Source: Cheiracanthium punctorium (lineage: Eukaryota; Arthropoda; Arachnida; Araneae; Cheiracanthiidae). Taken from it: DNA of 64,000 bases. Each line of letters opens with the position of its first letter. The first letter of the stretch is position 1. Location of the stretch: positions 1,426,001-1,490,000 of the forward strand of contig JAWZYV010012274.1 in NCBI GenBank assembly GCA_038373885.1. The letters run 5' to 3'. The position numbers were made by a program, and so were the translations under genes. This document shows positions 58,011 through 64,000 of the stretch, one piece after another. Under the pieces are notes generated by a model that did not search any database, was not told the origin of the DNA, and worked only from the letters and a program-made list of their open reading frames with translations.

Positions 58011-60705
58011 CGTACTGTTGAAAACTCAACAGTATCAAAATATGCTTCCTCGTTCACTCATTCATAAACCTTCAGTACTATAGGAAGTTGTCTAGAGAGA
58101 CATGTTTGAAATTAGTTTCTGTTCTGATGTCACTACTGTTTATTATGTTTCGCTGTAAAACAATAATGTGTGATCATTTTTTGTGCACTACTTTCCTTAA
58201 ATGTCACCTTAAATGTATTATTGCGATTGCTAAATTAAAGTATGCTACTAAAAATCTAACATTTTGCAAAATGCGTGACTTTTCGAAAAATTTGCTGTAC
58301 ATTTCCATTATTAAGAATTTTTTTTAAATATTTTGTAAAAGTTACAGTTTTTTCATTAATCATAGTGTGTAATGCAGCCTATGAAGACTCATTCTGAATT
58401 CTTTTGAATCCACAGTTTATTTTAATTTGTGTACCACGACCGTGAGTCAGGTTTTATTTCTTCGAACTGCACCCTTAAGTATAAAGTAACTATGTCCGAG
58501 ATACAAGCCCGTAACTAGAAGATACTATTTTCGAGAGGAGGGACGACCTGTATGGTTTTTCTTTTAAAATGTGCTTAGGAACATTCACATATTATCGTGA
58601 AATCAGATTTCAAATGATTAGTTTTCTGATTCTAAGTTCTACTCCTTAAGGGTAAAAATATTTAGGTTCGAGACCATTCCAAAATCCCTTCATGAGAACT
58701 ATGTGATGCGAGGCCCTTGGAAGCGCGAGGCCGGTCGCCCACGCCTATCCCCGCCTCTGCTTTTGCTAAAAAATCCCCCTTCCTTTAACTTTGAATACTG
58801 CTGGTCGCCATAATATTTCGCAGATTCACTATGCCCTTGAGATTGCTTTTAATCACAGAAATGTTTTCAAAGTATTGCAAATCTTACGATAGTTTTTTTT
58901 CAATTACAACTTCAAAAGTTTTTCTTTCAATAATACAACTTCTTATATAATACGTTTAGATTCGTTCTTATGACACAAATAGGAAGACATTTTTTAGAAA
59001 ACACTAGTTTCTTTTAACAAGTGAGCTCATGCACGTTTCTTGTTTCTATTTTCAGAGGTTGTATAAACAGGTATCAATAAAGCAGACTAATTTTGTTAAA
59101 TTTTTAAACTTTAGAATAGAGGACAGCGTAGCAATGAAAATTACTGTTAAATGCTAGTATATACATAAATTTTCATATAATGTAGTAGATTAATCAGTAT
59201 TTGCTTTATGGTATACTAGTTTAAAAAATAAATACAATCTTTAAAAGGGGCCCTCAAGGTGGAAGATCGTGACGGGTCCCTGTCAACATCAGTCTTGAAT
59301 GACTTTAGAGGTGAAGGGGGGTGAGGGCGAACAAATGCTGAAAATTTAAATAATTTATGGACAGCCCCCCAAGTGTTAACTTTTAAACCCTATATAGAAA
59401 TCAAGTTCATGGCGCAGGTCTTAATTCACGTAACACCAATAAAACATTAGAATTACTCCAACTGTAATAGATCACTTATTTTCAATTATGTCAATTATTC
59501 AAGTAGGTTTAACAGTCTCGGTGTAATATTTTATACCTGCATTTTTTCTTACCGACTAATAAGTGTTCGATTTTTTTTTCTTTTGGGCCCGTCTCATTGT
59601 TGGCAGGCAAGCTAAACCTTTTTAATACCATTTGTTTCCAAAACTTAACTACCTGGGTTCATTTTAAAGATTTCACATACCCCACCTTTAAAAAATTATT
59701 TTTGCTGTATTTAAAATTTCATTAAAGAGACAACTTTGATTCAAACTAAATAGTCAAAAGATTCCATTAAAAAATTTCACTTTTTTATAAATGTAATTAT
59801 TTTTTTAACTTTAATTGTATTCATATCACTTATTTTCTGCCACAACGTTATGACTCGAAAAGGATTTTTTCTAAATGCTTTTGAAGCTTCGTGAAAATAA
59901 ACTCATATTCGCCAGAGCTGTACAACCACTATCCCTCGTGTAAACTTTGAAAGTTCAACGACATTGTCCGTTGTAAGTTCACATTGAATTTGTCGGTGAA
60001 CTTACGGCCAATGGTATCAACTCAAATCATGACTTCATGAGATTGTTTCAGAAAATGAGCACTATGTAACTTAATACTTAAAACTCGCGCTCGTGGATAA
60101 TGTTCACGATATGTTGAGAAGTTTAGCTTTCAATACAGATTAAATTGCTTTCTCTTTCCACATGTTTAGGTATCCCTTCCAAAAAATAAGCCTTTATACC
60201 AGACCTAGGAATAGTATAAAACGGAGTAAACTTTGTAAATAAGCTCCCTGCAATTATTGACAAACCACTTGCATTAAATTGGAGAAAGAAGTATTTCACA
60301 CAAGTACACAAAGACAACGATTACAAGTTAAGCATTTTATTTTAAATTTCAATATCTTACTCGCAGTAGTACAATATATAATACAAAATGCAACAAACTC
60401 CAAAAATCATGAGTGATCAGTATATAGATAGGCTCAATTACACAAAACGACGTAACATGAGTACAAGTTTGACAAAATATAATGAAGTATTTTTTTCTAA
60501 GTTATCACTAACAAGTTATTGTAACATTGAGAAGACTAACAATTTTGTATACTTCGTAAAGATTCTTCTACAGACTAATTACCGAATTCTGTAAAAAAAT
60601 TTTTACATAAATAATAATAAATAGAATACACCTGTATAAATTTAAACACACATTCTACAGATTGTTTTAAGGCAAAGCATACTAGGTCTTTTCCTAAAGT
60701 AAGAA

Positions 60706-60830
60706 ACGCCTTGGGCGGTAGGACTTTGGGTTTCAAAGCGTGTTCACATTACATCTGGAGGGCAACCAACCAAAACTGCAGACCGTTAGAGTTACAACCC
60801 CGTGGTAGGCCAGAGCTTTGGACCTTCAAG
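60706..60830 (-). repeat. Family A SINE fragment, diverged
   Basis: The minus strand has CTCTAACGGTCTGCAGTTTT, GGTTG, CTCCAGATGTAATGTGAACA and GTCCTACCGCC in family order. The box B region (TACCACGGGGTTGTAA..) is badly decayed and the 3' tail is missing. Confidence 0.75.
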
Positions 60831-63800
60831 CTAGTTCTAAAAAGACTACTCCGTTAATCATTGAAAACTGGCTCAACCTTTATTAGTTTTGCCTTTCAGA
60901 TTTTAGACCCAAAACCACTGTTTAGAGTTCAGCACAATTGCGCGAACAAAACAATTTCCCAATATTTAAAAAATTCTTCAAATAAACACGCTATGTTAAT
61001 ACAAAACTGTCTGAAATTTTAAATTAAAATCTAACTGCATATTTAAATCTTATAAATTTCATTGCTCTAAACTTCTCAGACACTTGAGATTTGAGAATTA
61101 GTTGCAAGTTAATGCCTAAATTTTGCTTTTATCAGTTTCAAAAGGATGCAAAACGTTTAATACAATGATCTTAAGTAGATCAGAAAAAAGTTAGATTTTT
61201 TATGTCCAATGATACCATGTATATGTATAAACAATTTTTATCCCCTAAACTTAATACCTTTAAATTCTTATACGATTGGCTTTGTGCATTAAAACCGCCA
61301 ATAAAATTTCGTAACAGTATTCACATACATGCATGGATGCATGCATCTTAATTGTTTGCTCGTACATTTTATTACTAAATGATTTTGGCAGTAATTTAAT
61401 ATTTTAACAGTACTCTTACGACTTTCATTTACTTACATTCTAAAGAACACATTGCATACAACAGAACAATGAAATGATTTTTATTGAATCAAATTATAAC
61501 TAAATGCTCCATATATATTCAAGCAAGACTTTTTTAATTAACACATTCAGAATAATTCACTCAAACGCGAGAACTTTGATTTTCTGCAGTTAAATAATGA
61601 ATTAAAAGATTATTACAGGCAAAAGTGACAAATAAACTACAAAAATAATGACAAGTTCACCCCATGAAAAGTACAACGTACAACAAAATTCCCAAATATA
61701 GCATATACGAACTCCACAATTTCTTGCATATAATTTGAATATATAGTTTTAACAGTATTAAGGATTCTTCATTTTATGTCTACTTTATTAACAAATTATA
61801 CTATGACTGCATCTACTACCCACAAATCTTGGGCGTGAAATAAATTATTCGCAGGTATCCAAAGACCGAAGTCATTTAATTCACCATTGCATCTACATTA
61901 GAGGTTATTTTGCATTTTCTAGTGTAGATATAGTTTGATTTAATAATTATATAAAATGAGGTCGGAATATGCTTATTCCAGATGAGTCCAGATAGAAAAA
62001 TATTCACAATCATTAAATATCTAAAGATTCAGCATATTTTACTAAAAAACAAACCATGGTAAGTGATGCATAAAAACTATCGAATAGATCAATTTTAACT
62101 ATTTTAATTTTTTAATGCTGAACAAGACAAATGCAAAGTTTAAATCTTGTAGACCCTGCGTCCACAGCTGAAGATATAAAAATAGCCTTTGCTATTGTGC
62201 AGACTAGATGTCTTATATTAGCTACACAATGAAAAATTTATAAACTTTTAGTAAAAAATTCTTGGTTAACCTGTAAAATTTAACTGGAATTTTTAATCAG
62301 GTTTAAAAAGGTTAAACAGCATTGCCACTAACACAGGCATTGCCGCAGAGAATTTTGCAGACGAATGCGTTTTTAATGAGAATGTGCAGCAGGTAATTTT
62401 TTTTTTTTTTGGGGGGGGGATTTATTTTGTAATATAACTATTTCACGTTGATGGTTGGATTTCCCAAACGCGTTGTACCTTAAGTGCACTTGACTCTTCA
62501 ATACCAACAGAACAAGCCTCCTCTCCTGTCAAATAACGTTCGCTCGCAAAATGGGGTGATCGGGCCCATCCTGCGAGATCCTCAAAAAGAAACCAAAGAT
62601 GGCCAAGTTCCAGTTTCCTTTTGAGATACCCTGAGAATTAAAAACCAACAGGAAGATTCCCCTTCCCAATTAAGAATTTTTAAACCCAACCCTTGTTACC
62701 CATCTAAATCTATACAATGAAATATAGAAAGCCAACCATCAACGCAAGATTCACATTCCCTTTGCCTATCGAGATATTAGAAATTAATAACGATAGTGCA
62801 ATATGAACTTACTGAATTTTTTTTTAATATAGTGTCCTAATTTGTGAAAAGCGTTGTAGCGCCCGAAACTAATTTATATAACTTTAAATTTAGAAAGCAA
62901 TTTTAACTTTCCAAACAACCGGTATTTTTTTAATGAGCCTACGAAAAAGCAATGCTACAAGACCTTTAAGCTCAGAGTTATTTAAGAAAACTATTCGAAT
63001 GACTTTTAGTACCATAATTTTAGTTTTACCGGACGCATAGCGTATCGTAAACACTTGTGTATGATACAAAGGATTAATGTGTGCTTAATTTAGCCGCAAA
63101 TACTGCAAGATGCGAAAAAAAAATTACGAACACGTGTTTGCACGTGAATCGAAACTCTTTGAAAGACTTTCTTAAAGGCCAATTTCTTCAGCTGCAGAAC
63201 CTTTGAATTTGTTACTTACAATTTTCAAGTTCAAATGTCACTCATTTATTTTTTCCCTTTAACTGAAAATGACCGTTTACGATTTGATTTTAATATTTTA
63301 AAAAAGGTCCGTTTAGGAAATTAATCTCTAATAAGAATTTTAAAAAGGTGGCTACTTGACCAATCATTCGCCACTATCAGCGCCCAAAGTATTAACCATT
63401 TTATTATGAATGCACTTATCGCCAACCCCAAGCCAAGGAATCAAAGTTGAACTAAGGCTCAAACCCAGGGTATGATAAATGCTACAACCCCTGTGTGGCG
63501 GGCACTTGTATCAAAAGTTTTCTATTCAATTATTAGTTATAAAAAATATAGATACTTTAAGAAATTAAAAATATTAAAGATTGGGAAATTAAGACTAATG
63601 TTTCAAAGAGATACAATTAAATACGGTCTACCTTTTAACTGGAATAAATATTTTCAGACTGTTGTATGAAACTATTCCCCCTCCCATGAGCAAATATTGG
63701 TTATACATATAGTACACATACAATCGGCAGTTTTATAGTTTCGATTTAACGCAATTCATTAATGTACTCTTTACTGCAATACCAGTTTTAGTAGCAAATA

Positions 63801-64000
63801 AAATTACCATTTGTGCCACTCCTACGTACTTTTTCCAGTAAAACTAAACATGCCGAATTCTTAGTAATATAAGCCTATACAAAGTATCTATACTTGATAC
63901 CACTGCAATGACAGTTTCCAATGAAAAAAAACTTAAATGAAACAGCAAATTTAAGTAAAACGCATTTAGACAAGTTAATCTTAATGGCAATGCAAATTGT

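Larger units (their letters stand above)
54439..58759. mobile_element. Large hAT-type unit, 4.3 kb, perfect 8-bp duplication
   Basis: Termini CAGTGGCGGGGTAAG and complement CAGAGGCGGGGATAG are bounded by CTTTTGCT on both sides (54431-54438, 58760-58767). Subterminal GTGGGC..GCGAGGCC blocks occur at both ends. The length would suit an autonomous hAT, but I could not recognise a BED zinc finger, the catalytic RNase H-like blocks or the C-terminal dimerisation domain in any frame; the frames present (for example 56577-56867 minus, 57184-57444 plus) have no known motif. It contains a nested MITE (55554-55867) and a C-rich repeat (57842-58010). An old element with eroded coding sequence, or a large non-autonomous derivative. 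Confidence 0.72.
50754..64000 (+). other. Intron 1 of the glycine dehydrogenase gene (open)
   Basis: Begins with the donor GTGAAT. I searched by eye for the next P-protein segments and found none up to the window end, so the intron is at least 13.2 kb. It contains SINE pieces at 52.2, 54.1 and 60.7 kb, a repeat at 53.1 kb and the 4.3 kb hAT unit at 54.4-58.8 kb. The stretches 50760-52200, 52330-53120, 53320-54050, 58770-60700 and 60840-64000 are AT-rich with nothing recognised. Short frames there have no known relatives. Confidence 0.65.

Overview
This window looks like AT-rich, intron- and transposon-dominated chromosomal DNA from an animal nuclear genome. Long (A)n/(T)n tracts, microsatellites, tRNA-derived SINEs, many DNA transposon remnants and one coding exon with a canonical splice donor rule out a bacterium or virus. 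An arthropod, probably an arachnid such as a spider, is my best inference from the Tc1/mariner/pogo/hAT mix and the SINE types. Nothing here proves the lineage.

Only one host gene can be supported. The exon at 50508-50753 (+) encodes the mitochondrial presequence and start of the mature region of glycine dehydrogenase (decarboxylating), the P protein of the glycine cleavage system. Everything from 50754 to the window end appears to be its first intron (>13 kb, still open at the edge). A CpG-rich, GA-repeat-bearing block at about 13.1-13.4 kb, with a consensus donor on the minus strand, may be the promoter and non-coding first exon of a second gene, but no protein is visible.

The rest is a stratified transposon graveyard. 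From left to right: a SINE fragment at the left edge; small inverted-repeat elements at 5.8-6.9 kb; a hAT-type MITE at 8.7 kb; a piggyBac-type MITE with a long hairpin and exact TTAA duplications at 14.4-14.9 kb; a 2.7 kb element with very long inverted termini at 16.7-19.4 kb that carries a hAT insertion in one arm and SINEs in the middle and in the other arm; scattered SINEs at 20-30 kb; an unusually AT-rich, nearly transposon-free tract at 30.4-34.6 kb; mariner-like, Tc1-like and hAT remnants at 34.7-40.3 kb; a 1.56 kb Tc1 element with doubled terminal repeats and a decayed DD34E transposase at 43.8-45.3 kb; and a multi-level nest (palindromic outer repeat > pogo-like element > hAT MITE > second hAT MITE) at 48.1-50.1 kb, just upstream of the glycine dehydrogenase exon. 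The intron holds a well-preserved SINE with a 14-bp target duplication, and a 4.3 kb hAT-type unit with a perfect 8-bp target duplication that itself contains a younger hAT MITE.

All transposase reading frames are broken, so no autonomous element is visible. I saw no previously undescribed system. The notable material is the unusually readable insertion history, several non-autonomous families that can be delimited to the base, and the position of the nest next to a conserved metabolic gene.
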